Below, piece after piece: positions 17,136 to 25,809 of a stretch of 64,000 nt of DNA. Source of the DNA: Pseudomonas kermanshahensis (lineage in GTDB: Bacteria > Pseudomonadota > Gammaproteobacteria > Pseudomonadales > Pseudomonadaceae); assembly GCF_014269205.2 (NCBI RefSeq), contig NZ_JABWRY020000001.1, positions 4,822,001-4,886,000 on the forward strand. The letters run 5' to 3'. How positions within the stretch are numbered: the stretch's first letter is position 1; each line of letters begins with the position of its first letter. The translations under genes and the position numbers were made by a program. Under the pieces are notes generated by a model. The model was not told the DNA's origin. It ran no database searches and saw only the letters and a list, made by a program, of their open reading frames with translations.

Positions 17136-17154
17136 GAGCAGCCTTGGGCTGCTC
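17136..17154. terminator. Hairpin between yebG and ldh
   Basis: GAGCAGCC and GGCTGCTC arms with a three-base loop lie just past the yebG stop. The arms resemble half of a REP unit. It may end transcripts from both sides, but there is no U-tract. Confidence 0.45.
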
Positions 17155-17174
17155 CTACAGGGGAAGCGTCAGGC

Positions 17175-18194
17175 TTAGCCGTAGAGCAGCCGCTCTGCCA
17201 GCATCTGCGCCACCCGCGCCGGCGAGCGCTTCTCTGCCTGGGCATGGCCAAACACTTCGGTCAGCCGCGTAGGAATGCGCGCCAGGTGCGCGGTGATGGT
17301 CCCCAGGTCTTCGCCACGATGGGTCAACGCTACGTAGATCAGCCCACCGGCATTGATCACGTAGTCGGGCGCATACAGTATCCCGCGCGATTCCAACTGG
17401 TCGGCAACCTGCAGGGTGGTCAGCTGGTTGTTCGCCGCCCCCGCCACCGCCGCACAGCGCAGCTGCATCACGCTCTGCCCGTTCAGCACAGGCCCTACGC
17501 CACACGGGGCGAAGATGTCGCAGGGGGTGCTGATCAAGGCATCGTTGGTCACCGGGTGGGCATTGAACTGCTCGACCGCCAACCGCACCCGCCCGGGGTC
17601 CAGGTCGCTCACCAACAGCTCCGCTCCCGCCGCGTGCAGTTGCTCGGCCAAGGCATAGCCAACGTTACCCAGCCCTTGTACGGCCACCCGCAAGCCTTCC
17701 AGGTTGTTACTGCCCAGCCGTGCTTTCGACGTGGCGCGGATGCCGGCGAACACGCCCATGGCGGCATGGGGCGAAGGGTCGCCCGAGGCTGTTGTGCTGG
17801 TCACATGCGGCGTGCTCTGCGCGATGCAGTCCATATCCACCGTCGAGGTACCGCTGTCCACAGCCGTGATGAAGCGCCCCTGCAAGGTATCGACGAAACG
17901 GCCGAATGCCTCGAACAGCGCAGCGCGGTTTTCCACGTGGGGGTTGCGCATGATCACTGCCTTGCCGCCGCCCAAGGCCAAACCGGCCAGCGCGGCCTTG
18001 TAGCTCATGCCCTGGGCCAAGCGGATCGCGTCGTGCATGGCGCTCTCGTCATCGGCGTAAGGCAGGTAGCGACAACCGCCCATGGCGGGGCCCAGCTGCT
18101 CGCTGTGGATCGCCACCACCGCTTTCAGCCCCGTTGGCGGGTCGATGAACAGGTGCAGCGATTGGGTACGGGTGCTTTGCATTAACGCGAACAT
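17175..18194 (-). CDS. ldh: Leucine/phenylalanine/valine dehydrogenase
   Basis: A 339-residue amino-acid dehydrogenase of the Glu/Leu/Phe/Val family, deaminating branched or aromatic amino acids with NAD. Visible motifs are the substrate-side LGPAMGGCRYLPY, the catalytic lysine region LALGGGKAVIMRNP, the NAD-binding GLGNVG, and APCGVGPVLN. ATG 18194 has GGGGAG seven bases upstream. It is transcribed away from the SirB1-like gene. Its position near the Tyr/Phe degradation operon suggests a role in amino-acid catabolism. Confidence 0.88.
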   Translation of the reverse strand: MFALMQSTRTQSLHLFIDPPTGLKAVVAIHSEQLGPAMGGCRYLPYADDESAMHDAIRLAQGMSYKAALAGLALGGGKAVIMRNPHVENRAALFEAFGRFVDTLQGRFITAVDSGTSTVDMDCIAQSTPHVTSTTASGDPSPHAAMGVFAGIRATSKARLGSNNLEGLRVAVQGLGNVGYALAEQLHAAGAELLVSDLDPGRVRLAVEQFNAHPVTNDALISTPCDIFAPCGVGPVLNGQSVMQLRCAAVAGAANNQLTTLQVADQLESRGILYAPDYVINAGGLIYVALTHRGEDLGTITAHLARIPTRLTEVFGHAQAEKRSPARVAQMLAERLLYG

Positions 18195-18318
18195 CGACGG
18201 GCTCCCCAGCGAGGTGCTCCTATCAGTATAGGCAGGCCCAAGTGCGGGAAGCCTCGGTCAGACCACTGGACGAAACCGCGCGCCACAGCTAATAGTTAAA
18301 CGTGTGTGGAGAAGCCCC

Positions 18319-19125
18319 ATGAAGCCACGTCAAGCCTGCCTGGCCTGCCTGGAACGCGAGCCTGTCGCCCTGCTGGAAGCCGCATTGTGGATGGCCGCCG
18401 AGCACGACCGAAGTGTCGAGCCCGCGAACAGCCTTGCCCTGCTGCACGACCTGCACCGCGAGATAAGCGCCAACCTGCCGATGCTGCCCCTGTGCGAACT
18501 GGCCCAGCCGCTGCTGCGCCAACTCAATGCACTGGGCTTTCAACAAGATGAATATCACCCGTTGCGGCCGCACGCGGCGATGATGGACAAAGTGCTGCAG
18601 CGCCGCCGTGGCCAGCCATTGACCTTGGCCATCCTGGCCTTGGAGCTGGCTGGGCGCCTGTCGATCCCGCTTGAAGGCGTTGCATTTCCCGGCCATTTCC
18701 TGCTGCGCGTGCCCGGCGCCGACCACCTGCTCGACCCTTGCGGCGGCAGGCGCTTGTACCCCAGTGATTGCCGCGACCTGCTCGCCCGCCAGTTCGGCCC
18801 ACACGTGCCGCTGAGTGCAGAGCACATGCGCACGGCCAGCCCACGGCAAATGCTGCAACGCCTGTCACGCAACCTGCGCCAATTGCACATCAGCAACGAC
18901 AACCACCTGGCTGCGTTGATCGACGCCGAACGGGTAATGCAGCTGGGCCCGGTGCAAGTCAGCGACTACACCACCCGCGCATCGCTCTACCAGTTTCTGG
19001 ATTGCCCGCAGGCCGAACGTTTCGACCTGGAGCATGCCCTGCTACTCACAGAAGACCCGGTCCAGCGCCTGAAGCTTTCCGAGCGGATCGGCAAACTCCC
19101 GACGGTGAACCGTTCGATTCACTGA
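18319..19125 (+). CDS. SirB1/transglutaminase-like family protein
   Basis: A 268-residue protein with the SirB1 pattern: a helical N-terminus, RRGQPLTLAILALELAGRL, then GVAFPGHFLLRVPGADHLLDP, followed by TPR-like helices at the C-terminus. The molecular function of this family is unclear. ATG 18319 has GGAGAA five bases upstream; a longer frame from 18304 lacks support. It overlaps the end of maiA convergently by seven bases. Confidence 0.85.
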   Translation: MKPRQACLACLEREPVALLEAALWMAAEHDRSVEPANSLALLHDLHREISANLPMLPLCELAQPLLRQLNALGFQQDEYHPLRPHAAMMDKVLQRRRGQPLTLAILALELAGRLSIPLEGVAFPGHFLLRVPGADHLLDPCGGRRLYPSDCRDLLARQFGPHVPLSAEHMRTASPRQMLQRLSRNLRQLHISNDNHLAALIDAERVMQLGPVQVSDYTTRASLYQFLDCPQAERFDLEHALLLTEDPVQRLKLSERIGKLPTVNRSIH

Positions 19126-19751
19126 GCCGGGGTATCCGGCTGCTGAGAAGGATGCGCCTGGATGAACGCCGGGTGCTGGGCTGCCAGGGCAGCGACCCGA
19201 CGAATGCGCGGGTAACCGCCGAGGTCGATGTTGAACCGCTCGGCAGCGTACACCTGCGGCAGCAAGTAGACATCCGCCAAGCCCGGCGTGTCGCCAAAGC
19301 AGAAGCCGTGGTCGCCGATCAGTTGCTCGACCGCCGACAGCCCTTGGCCGATCCAGTGCGCGATCCACTGGTTGACCTGAGGCTCGTCCTGCCCTGCCTG
19401 GCGCAGCTGGTTAAGTACGCTGACGTTGTGCAATGGGTGGATATCGCAGCCGATGATCGCTGCCACACCACGCACCTTGGCCCGCGCCTCGGCCGTGTCC
19501 GGCAGCAGCGCAGGGTGTGGATAAACCTCTTCCAGGTACTCGATGATCGCCGGTGACTGCACCAACAGCGCACCGCTGTCGGTGCGCAGGGCCGGTACAC
19601 GGCCCTGCGGGTTCACGGCGACATAGTCCGCACCGCGCTGCTCGCCCTTGAGCAGGTTGACCGGCAAGGACTGGTAACCCAGCCCCTTCAGCGCCAGCGC
19701 GATGCGCACCCGGTAGGACGAGGTGGAACGGTAGTAGGTGTACAGCTCCAT
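19119..19751 (-). CDS. hmgC: Maleylacetoacetate isomerase
   Basis: A 210-residue zeta-class glutathione transferase. It isomerises maleylacetoacetate to fumarylacetoacetate with glutathione in tyrosine/homogentisate breakdown. The N-terminus YYRSTSSYRVRIALALKG holds the active-site serine region. NPQGRVPAL and the cis-Pro and helix-rich C-terminus are typical. It is the third gene of the operon, 12 bp after the fumarylacetoacetase gene. Confidence 0.95.
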   Translation of the reverse strand: MELYTYYRSTSSYRVRIALALKGLGYQSLPVNLLKGEQRGADYVAVNPQGRVPALRTDSGALLVQSPAIIEYLEEVYPHPALLPDTAEARAKVRGVAAIIGCDIHPLHNVSVLNQLRQAGQDEPQVNQWIAHWIGQGLSAVEQLIGDHGFCFGDTPGLADVYLLPQVYAAERFNIDLGGYPRIRRVAALAAQHPAFIQAHPSQQPDTPAQ

Positions 19752-19763
19752 ACCCCTGCCCCC

Positions 19764-21056
19764 TCAGTTGGCTGCGATGACTTTGCCGCGGCATTCGCCG
19801 AAGCCGATGCTGGCCACGCCATCACGCGTGCAACGGGCACGCAGGATGATTTCGTCGCCGTCTTCGAGGAACTTGCGCACCTCACCGCTGGCCAGCTCCA
19901 CCGGCTGCTTGCCGCCCTCGGTGATCTCTAGCAGGCTGCCAAAAGAGCCTGGCGTTGCCCCCGACAGCGTGCCCGAACCGAACAGGTCGCCCGGTTGCAG
20001 TTGGCAACCGTTGACGCTGTGGTGGGCAACCATCTGCGCCACGGTCCAGTACATGCTGCGGGTGTTGCTCAGGGTCAGCCGGTGAGCCGCAATGCCTTGC
20101 TCGCGCATGCGCTCGGTCAGCAGCAGCACTTCCAGTTCGATATCGAACGCACCCTTGGCCTGGTCACGTGCATCCAGCAGGTAGGACAGCGGCTGCGGAT
20201 CGCCTTGCGGGCGCGCCGGCTGCGCAGTGCGGAACGGCTCCAGGGCCTCGGCCGTCACCACCCAGGGCGAAATGCTGGTAATGAAACTCTTGGACAAAAA
20301 CGGCCCCAGTGGCTGGTATTCCCAGGCCTGGATATCACGCGCCGACCAGTCGTTGAGCAGGCAGAAGCCGGCGACGTGCTCGGCGGCATCACCCACCGGG
20401 ATCGACTCGCCCATATCGTTACCCTGGCCAATCCAGATACCCAGCTCCAGCTCGTAGTCCAGGCGCGCGCAGGGCCCGAAGCTTGGCTCGGTGTGCCCGG
20501 CCGGCAGGGTTTGGCCTTTGGGGCGGCGCACATCGGTACCGGAGGGGCGAATGGTCGAAGCGCGACCGTGGTAACCGATCGGCACATGCTTGTAGTTGGG
20601 CAGCAGCGGGTTGTCCGGGCGGAACAGCTTGCCGACGTTCTTGGCGTGTTCGATGCCGACATAAAAGTCGGTGTAGTCACCGATCTTGGCGGGCACATGC
20701 AGTTGGCAATCCGCGGCGGGGTAAAGCGCCGCTTTCAACGCCGACTGGTGTTCGCTGTGTTCGCCGAGCAGCGCCAGCAGGCGCTCACGCAGGGCGACAC
20801 GGGCGCCACGGCCGAGGGCGAAGAAGGCGTTCAGCGCACCACCGCGGGTAGCCTCCACCGCAGCCTTGGCCTCGCCATCGAACAACCCCGCAGCGAGCAC
20901 CGCTTCCAGGTCAAGGATGGCATCGCCGATGGCCACGCCGCAGCGCAGCGCTTCACCCGGCCGGCTGAAGATGCCCAACGGCAGGTTTTGCAGCGGGAAA
21001 TCGCTGTGCCCGTTGGCATGCTCGACCCAGCTACGGGTAATGGCGGTCTGGTTCAT
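19764..21056 (-). CDS. hmgB: Fumarylacetoacetase
   Basis: A 430-residue fumarylacetoacetate hydrolase that splits fumarylacetoacetate into fumarate and acetoacetate. The N-terminal SH3-like domain (LPLGIFSRPGE) is followed by the catalytic FAH domain with DYTDFYVGIEHAKNVGKLF, the metal-binding LDYELELGIWIG and the loop GDLFGSGTLSG. ATG 21056 has GGAGATA upstream and lies three bases after the hmgA stop, so the genes form one unit. Confidence 0.97.
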   Translation of the reverse strand: MNQTAITRSWVEHANGHSDFPLQNLPLGIFSRPGEALRCGVAIGDAILDLEAVLAAGLFDGEAKAAVEATRGGALNAFFALGRGARVALRERLLALLGEHSEHQSALKAALYPAADCQLHVPAKIGDYTDFYVGIEHAKNVGKLFRPDNPLLPNYKHVPIGYHGRASTIRPSGTDVRRPKGQTLPAGHTEPSFGPCARLDYELELGIWIGQGNDMGESIPVGDAAEHVAGFCLLNDWSARDIQAWEYQPLGPFLSKSFITSISPWVVTAEALEPFRTAQPARPQGDPQPLSYLLDARDQAKGAFDIELEVLLLTERMREQGIAAHRLTLSNTRSMYWTVAQMVAHHSVNGCQLQPGDLFGSGTLSGATPGSFGSLLEITEGGKQPVELASGEVRKFLEDGDEIILRARCTRDGVASIGFGECRGKVIAAN

Positions 21057-21059
21057 GGG

Positions 21060-22361
21060 TTATCTCCGGTTCGGGTTGAAGGTGCTCGGCAAGGTGGCCC
21101 AGCAACTATCGTAGTCGGCCTGCAATTGCGGGCATTCGAGCGCATGGCGGCTCGGGCGCAGCACTTGGCTGGTCTCGAACATGAAGGCCATGGTGTTGTC
21201 GATCTTGTGCGGCGCGAGGTCGGCGGCGATGGCCTTGTCGCAAGTCTCGGCGTCGGGGCCATGGGCGCTCATCACCCCGTGCAGCGAAGCCCCGCCCGGC
21301 AGGAAACCCTCGGCCTTAGCATCGTAGGCACCCTGGATCAGGCCCATGAACTCGTTCATCAGGTTGCGATGGAACCATGGCGGACGGAAGGTGTTCTCGG
21401 CCACCATCCAGCGCGGCGGGAAGATCACGAAGTCCATGTTGGCCAGGCCATGCACGCTGGTGGGCGACGTCAGCACGGTGAAGATGGACGGGTCCGGGTG
21501 GTCGAAGCTGACCGTGCCGATGGTGTTGAAGCGGCGCAGGTCGTATTTGTAGGGCACGTTGCTGCCATGCCAGGCGACCACGTCCAGCGGCGAATGCTGC
21601 AACTCGCAAGCCCAGTGTTCGCCGAGGAACTTCTGCACCAGTTGCACCGGGCCCTCGGCTTCTTCGTAATGCGCCACCGGCGTGAGGAAGTCACGCGGGT
21701 TGGCCAGGCCATTGCTGCCGATGGGCCCGAGGTCCGGAATGCGCAGCGGCGCGCCGTGGTTTTCGGCCAGGTAGCCACGCGCCTGGCCATCGAGCAGCTC
21801 GACGCGAAACTTCATGCCCCGTGGGATCACAGCGATTTCCAGCGGCTCGACGTCCATGACCCCAAGCTCGGTAGCGATGCGCAGGCGGCCCTGTTCCGGC
21901 ACCAGCAGCAGTTCACCGTCGGCATTGAAGAACACCCGTTCCATGGAGCGGTTGGCACTGTAGATGTAGATGCTCACGCCCGCCGGTTTATCTGCGGGCG
22001 CGTTGGCCACCATCGGCACCCAGCCTTCGATGAAATCGGTGGGCTCGGCAGGGATGGGTTGCGGGTTCCAGCGCAGGCGGTTTGGGGTGACGGCGCCCAG
22101 CGGCCCACTCAGCGGCTGACGTGCCAGGCGCTCGAAGCGTGGGTGCAGTGCAGACGGGCGGATGCGGTACAGCCAGGTGCGGCGCAACTCACTGCGGGTC
22201 ATGGTGAACGCCGTGCCCGAAAGCAGTTCGGCATACAAGCCGTAGGGGGCTTTCTGCGGCGAATTCTGCCCGACCGGCAATGCACCTGGCAGTGCTTCGC
22301 TGGCGAACTCGTTGCCGAAGCCGCTCAGGTAGTGAAGGTCGGGGGACGTGTCGCGGTTCAT
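21060..22361 (-). CDS. hmgA: Homogentisate 1,2-dioxygenase
   Basis: A 433-residue non-haem Fe(II) dioxygenase that opens the ring of homogentisate to maleylacetoacetate. It starts [19 protein letters not shown], a signature of the family. [18 protein letters not shown] and [14 protein letters not shown] carry iron ligands. The start ATG has GGAGG five bases upstream. The promoter region upstream holds a perfect 17-bp palindrome for the divergent IclR regulator. It is the first gene of hmgABC. Confidence 0.98.
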   Translation of the reverse strand: MNRDTSPDLHYLSGFGNEFASEALPGALPVGQNSPQKAPYGLYAELLSGTAFTMTRSELRRTWLYRIRPSALHPRFERLARQPLSGPLGAVTPNRLRWNPQPIPAEPTDFIEGWVPMVANAPADKPAGVSIYIYSANRSMERVFFNADGELLLVPEQGRLRIATELGVMDVEPLEIAVIPRGMKFRVELLDGQARGYLAENHGAPLRIPDLGPIGSNGLANPRDFLTPVAHYEEAEGPVQLVQKFLGEHWACELQHSPLDVVAWHGSNVPYKYDLRRFNTIGTVSFDHPDPSIFTVLTSPTSVHGLANMDFVIFPPRWMVAENTFRPPWFHRNLMNEFMGLIQGAYDAKAEGFLPGGASLHGVMSAHGPDAETCDKAIAADLAPHKIDNTMAFMFETSQVLRPSRHALECPQLQADYDSCWATLPSTFNPNRR

Positions 22362-22428
22362 CGATGCCTCCGGGCTCTGGCAGAGCCGTTGCTGGCAGCT
22401 GGCTGCTGGGGTGGCAGCACGTCTGCAT

Positions 22429-22436
22429 TGTTTTTA
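22429..22436 (-). promoter_or_regulatory. Possible Hfq/Crc catabolite-repression motif
   Basis: On the minus strand, AAAAACAA fits the A-rich AANAANAA motif. It lies about 68 bp before the hmgA start. hmg genes are known targets of Crc in P. putida, but whether this site is in the transcript and functional is inference. Confidence 0.3.
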
Positions 22437-22453
22437 TCGTAATCAGATTACGA
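22437..22453. promoter_or_regulatory. HmgR operator palindrome
   Basis: TCGTAATC-A-GATTACGA is a perfect 17-bp palindrome between the divergent hmgA and hmgR. It agrees with the 17-bp palindromic operator reported for HmgR of P. putida. Confidence 0.9.
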
Positions 22454-22519
22454 ATAACGTAATTTGCTACGGACAAGGCGTCAAGCTATAAAGGCGCGAC
22501 TCGACGAATCCGGATACCT

Positions 22520-23308
22520 ATGCCCATGGCCAAAGCCAGCTCACCCACCGATAACGGCAAGCAGAAGGTCCGCTCGGCGGAAGTCGGCACCGATATCCTC
22601 AAGGCACTCGCCGAACTCTCCCCCTCCACGTCCCTGTCACGCCTGGCGGAGCATGTGCAGATGCCGGCCAGCAAGGTGCACCGCTACCTGCAGGCGCTCA
22701 TTGCCAGCGGCTTTGCCGAACAGGATGCGGCCACCAACCACTATGGCCTGGGGCGTGAGGCGTTGCGCGTGGGGTTGGCGGCATTGGGCAGCATCGATGT
22801 GCTGAAGATTGCGGCGCTGCCGTTGTCGCAGCTGCGCGATGAGTTGAACGAGAGCTGCTTCATTGCCGTCTGGGGCAATCAGGGTGCGACCGTGGTTAGC
22901 ATCGAGCCTGCTGTGCGTGCAGTTACGGTGGTGACCCAGATCGGGTCGGTGCTGCCGCTGCTCAGTTCGTCCACCGGCCTGGTGTTCGCCGCCTACCTGC
23001 CGGCACGCGAAACTGACGAGTTGCGCGACCGGGAGCTGGCAGCGCTGCAGCACAGCGCCAGCGATTATGCGGCCGTGCTGGAGGGCATCCGTGAACGTGG
23101 CCTGCACCATGTGCATGGCCTGTTGATGCCGGGTGTGGATGCGCTGTCTGCACCGGTATTCAACGCTCTGGGGCAGATCGCTGCGGTGATGACCGTGGTC
23201 GGCCCGACGTCGATTTTCCATGCCGACGAGCACGGGCCTGCGGCGCAGCGGCTGCTGGCTGCAGCGCGTGATACCAGTTGGCGGATGGGGTACGCGGCTG
23301 AAGGGTGA
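22520..23308 (+). CDS. hmgR: IclR-family repressor of the homogentisate operon
   Basis: A 262-residue IclR-type regulator. It has an N-terminal winged helix (LSRLAEHVQMPASKVHRYLQALIASGF) and a C-terminal effector domain with IGSVLPLLSSSTGLVFAAYLP and GLLMPGVDALSAPVFN. It is divergent from hmgABC with the palindrome between them. HmgR in P. putida is a homogentisate-responsive repressor, so the same role is expected here. It ends about 90 bp before a structured RNA candidate. Confidence 0.94.
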   Translation: MPMAKASSPTDNGKQKVRSAEVGTDILKALAELSPSTSLSRLAEHVQMPASKVHRYLQALIASGFAEQDAATNHYGLGREALRVGLAALGSIDVLKIAALPLSQLRDELNESCFIAVWGNQGATVVSIEPAVRAVTVVTQIGSVLPLLSSSTGLVFAAYLPARETDELRDRELAALQHSASDYAAVLEGIRERGLHHVHGLLMPGVDALSAPVFNALGQIAAVMTVVGPTSIFHADEHGPAAQRLLAAARDTSWRMGYAAEG

Positions 23309-23394
23309 GCGGGTGGCCACTGTTGCCCGAAACGTAAAGGTGAATGTCGTAAGCGGCTATTTTTCCTACAGGATCAAGCGCTTATTCTTAACTC

Positions 23395-23520
23395 ACTGGC
23401 CGGCATGAAGGGCACTACCCCCCCCCGCCCTTCAGGCCCGCGAGGTTCACCGACGTAGATTTTGAAGCTCCTTGATCTAACGTCTCGATTGGCCGCTGCG
23501 ATTGCAGCGGCCTTTTTTTT
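23395..23520 (+). ncRNA. Candidate structured RNA with nine-C loop
   Basis: This noncoding stretch can fold into two hairpins. The first pairs TGAAGGGC (23406-23413) with GCCCTTCA (23427-23434), extended by GGCC/GGCC, and has a loop with nine consecutive C bases (23418-23426). The second is a strong terminator. Together they could form a small RNA of roughly 110-125 nt. No ORF fits. It could also be only the 3' untranslated region of hmgR, so the call is a candidate. Confidence 0.4.
23491..23520 (+). terminator. Strong Rho-independent terminator
   Basis: GGCCGCTGC, GATT, GCAGCGGCC followed by eight T bases, on the plus strand. It ends the RNA candidate and/or hmgR read-through. Confidence 0.95.
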
Positions 23521-23575
23521 GCCTAGTGGTTGTTAGGTGATAGCGTTAGGGACGCCGAGGGTATGGCGCTAAAAC

Positions 23576-24535
23576 TCATGCCAGGCACTGCAAAAAACTC
23601 AGCGGCTGCTCACGAAAGGCCAGGTAATGCCGCAATACCTGCATCGGTGCTTCGGTATGCGGGTAATGGCCAATACCCTGCAATTGCACGGTATCGGGCT
23701 CCGGCACCAGTTGCCGGTAACGCTCGACCATGCGCGCACCGGAAACCGGGTCGACCACGCCGTTGATGAAGCGCAAGGGCACCCCGTCACGTTGCAACGC
23801 GCCCACCCAACGCTCGCGGTGCAGGGTGCGCTCCGGCCAGTAGCCGGCCAGCTTGTGCAAAATGCGCGTGCCACGGTTGGCGGCGATCAGGCTCCAGCAA
23901 TCGTCCAGTGCGCTTTCACTGGGGTGGGTGCAGGGGCCATAAACCTGGGTCACGTTGCGCACCAGGTCGTCACGCCCGAACGAGCGCCCTACCAACCAGC
24001 CCAGGCGGCTGAGCAGCAGCTTCTGGATCAGCAGCATGCGGCAGCTTTCGGGGAACAGCCCACTGTTGAGAAACACGCAGCTGGCGATGTCCGCGCGCTG
24101 TTCGTGGTGCCGCGCCAGCAGCTCCTGGGCCACGCTGCCGCCGTAGTCATGGGCCATCAGGTGCACAGGCTGGTTGACCTTAAGGTGGGCGAGCAACGCT
24201 TGCTGAAGGTCGGCCTGTTCCATCAGGCTGTAAGCGTGATTGACCGGTTTGGCGGAGTCGCCAAAGCCCAGCATGTCGCAGGCGATCAGCCGAAAACGCT
24301 GGGCCAGCGGCGCCCACAGGTAGTGCCAGTCCCAACTGGCAGTGGGGAAGCCATGTAACAGAAGCAGGGGCTCTCCTTGCCCTGCGGTCCAGTAGCGGAT
24401 GCTCTGGCCCCGGAAGGTAAAACTCTGTCCCCGGGTACGCCAGACGCACAATGGAATCTCGGCCAAAGGCATCAGATCGGTCCCGGTGAAGTTGTGTTGA
24501 CGGAATAGGGCAAGGCTGCGCTCATTGCATGTCAC
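23576..24535 (-). CDS. Alpha/beta hydrolase with Asp nucleophile (MEST-like)
   Basis: A hydrolase of 319 residues or fewer, with oxyanion-side LLLLHGFPTASWDWHYLW, a nucleophile elbow MAHDYGGSVAQEL and the catalytic His in GIGHYPHTEAP. The nucleophile position is Asp (D130) rather than Ser, as in epoxide hydrolases and haloalkane dehalogenases. HDYG..VAQEL together with NGVVDPVSGARM resembles the eukaryotic MEST group. Start choice is weak: GTG 24535 gives the full frame, and an ATG at 24472 also lacks a Shine-Dalgarno sequence. The substrate is unknown. It lies alone, convergent with the RNA candidate. Confidence 0.8.
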   Translation of the reverse strand: MTCNERSLALFRQHNFTGTDLMPLAEIPLCVWRTRGQSFTFRGQSIRYWTAGQGEPLLLLHGFPTASWDWHYLWAPLAQRFRLIACDMLGFGDSAKPVNHAYSLMEQADLQQALLAHLKVNQPVHLMAHDYGGSVAQELLARHHEQRADIASCVFLNSGLFPESCRMLLIQKLLLSRLGWLVGRSFGRDDLVRNVTQVYGPCTHPSESALDDCWSLIAANRGTRILHKLAGYWPERTLHRERWVGALQRDGVPLRFINGVVDPVSGARMVERYRQLVPEPDTVQLQGIGHYPHTEAPMQVLRHYLAFREQPLSFLQCLA

Positions 24536-24648
24536 CTCGGCACTTACATGTGCTCTCTATGTCGAGGCAGAGTCTAGCCAGCCGCCCATGGGCTGAAACT
24601 TGCGTTGCCAGCCAGCTTGATGACCTTGCGAGTCAGTGGCACGAACGG

Positions 24649-25335
24649 TCAGAGGAGCATGGCCAGCAGCGGTGCGGCGAACAGGTTCAGCAGCCCGGTC
24701 AGGACCATGACCAAGCCGGCCACGGAGCCTTCTTCGCGGCCCACTTCCTGGGCCCTGCTGACCCCAGCACCATGCGCCCCGACCCCGAACAACGCACCCC
24801 GCGCCAAGGGTGTGCGCAAGGGCAACCAACGCAGCAGCAACCCGCCGAACATCGCGCCAAGTACCCCGGTGAACATCACGAATACCGCGGTCAGTTCCGG
24901 CACGCCGCCGAGGTCGTGGGCCAGCGGCATGGCGAACGGCGTGGTGATTGAGCGCGGCACCAGCGACAGGCTGATTGCATTGTCCAGCGCCAACAGGTGA
25001 GCCAGCCCCCAGGAGCTGGCGATCGAAGCGGTGCTGCCGGCCAGCATACCCATCAGCAATGCCGGCCAGTGGCGCGCCAACATAGCCCGCTGCTGCCAGA
25101 TGGGCACCGCGAATGCCACGGTGACCGGGCCCAGCACGCCCATCAGCCAATGGGTGTTGCGCGCGTACTCGGCATAAGCGGTGTGCAACGGCACGGCCAC
25201 CGCCAGCAGCAGCGCAGGGACCAGGATCAGCGGCGACAGCAGGTAGCGCCCGCTGCGCCGGTACAGCCAGCGGCTGCCCAGGTAGGCCAGCAGGGTCAGC
25301 GCCAACCAGAACAGCGGCATGGGTTCAAGGCTCAT
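24649..25335 (-). CDS. lrgB: LrgB/CidB-family membrane protein
   Basis: A 228-residue protein with about seven membrane helices and the LrgB signature: LGPVTVAFAVPIW, SITTPFAMPLAHDLGG, and GVGAHGAGVSRAQEVG. Pairs of LrgA/CidA and LrgB/CidB modulate murein hydrolase release, or act as pyruvate or organic acid facilitators in some bacteria. ATG 25335 overlaps the lrgA stop by 11 bases, so the pair is coupled. A divergent LysR gene upstream is the probable regulator. Confidence 0.9.
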   Translation of the reverse strand: MSLEPMPLFWLALTLLAYLGSRWLYRRSGRYLLSPLILVPALLLAVAVPLHTAYAEYARNTHWLMGVLGPVTVAFAVPIWQQRAMLARHWPALLMGMLAGSTASIASSWGLAHLLALDNAISLSLVPRSITTPFAMPLAHDLGGVPELTAVFVMFTGVLGAMFGGLLLRWLPLRTPLARGALFGVGAHGAGVSRAQEVGREEGSVAGLVMVLTGLLNLFAAPLLAMLL

Positions 25336-25711
25336 GGCGCAGCCTCCAGCGGCACACCAGTTCGACGGTGAGCGCAGTCACCACCATGACCATCAGCGTG
25401 CTCACGGCAATCACCAGCAGGATGCGCCAGCCTTCCTCGCGCACCAGGGTGCCGTAATCGAGCAGGCTCATCAGCGCCGGAATGAAGAACAGCAGCATTT
25501 CTGCCATCAGCCAGCCGGCGCCCAGCTGCAACGTGGCCGGCTTGACCACACCGCTGGCGAACAGCAGCAGAAGCAGCGCCAGCCCCATCACGCCACCGGG
25601 GATGGGCCAGCCGAGCCACACAGCCAGCTGGCCACCGAGCAGGAACAAGGCAAACAGGATCGCCAGCTCGACGAGTAGGCGCAGGGCTTTTTTCACTAAC
25701 GCGGGTTTCAT
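25325..25711 (-). CDS. lrgA: LrgA/CidA-family holin-like protein
   Basis: A 128-residue protein with four membrane helices (LLVELAILFALFLLGGQLAVW, PIPGGVMGLALLLLLFASGVV, LMAEMLLFFIPALMSLLDY, ILLVIAVSTLMVMVVTALTV). This is the holin-like CidA/LrgA layout. The start ATG 25711 has GAGGAAG upstream, whereas the longer frame does not. It forms an operon with lrgB and diverges from the LysR regulator across 98 bp. Confidence 0.9.
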   Translation of the reverse strand: MKPALVKKALRLLVELAILFALFLLGGQLAVWLGWPIPGGVMGLALLLLLFASGVVKPATLQLGAGWLMAEMLLFFIPALMSLLDYGTLVREEGWRILLVIAVSTLMVMVVTALTVELVCRWRLRHEP

Positions 25712-25809
25712 GGGGGTACTTCCTCGACAGGCCCTCATTTAAAGATTTGCCTGCCTAGGCCAGAAGCGAATTGTTAGACTGATCAGCATTCCAAAACGGA
25801 ATTGCGACC

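Noticed and set aside
19995..22442. 815-codon open frame antisense to hmgAB
   Set aside because: It is a shadow of the fumarylacetoacetase and homogentisate dioxygenase genes, with no conserved domain.
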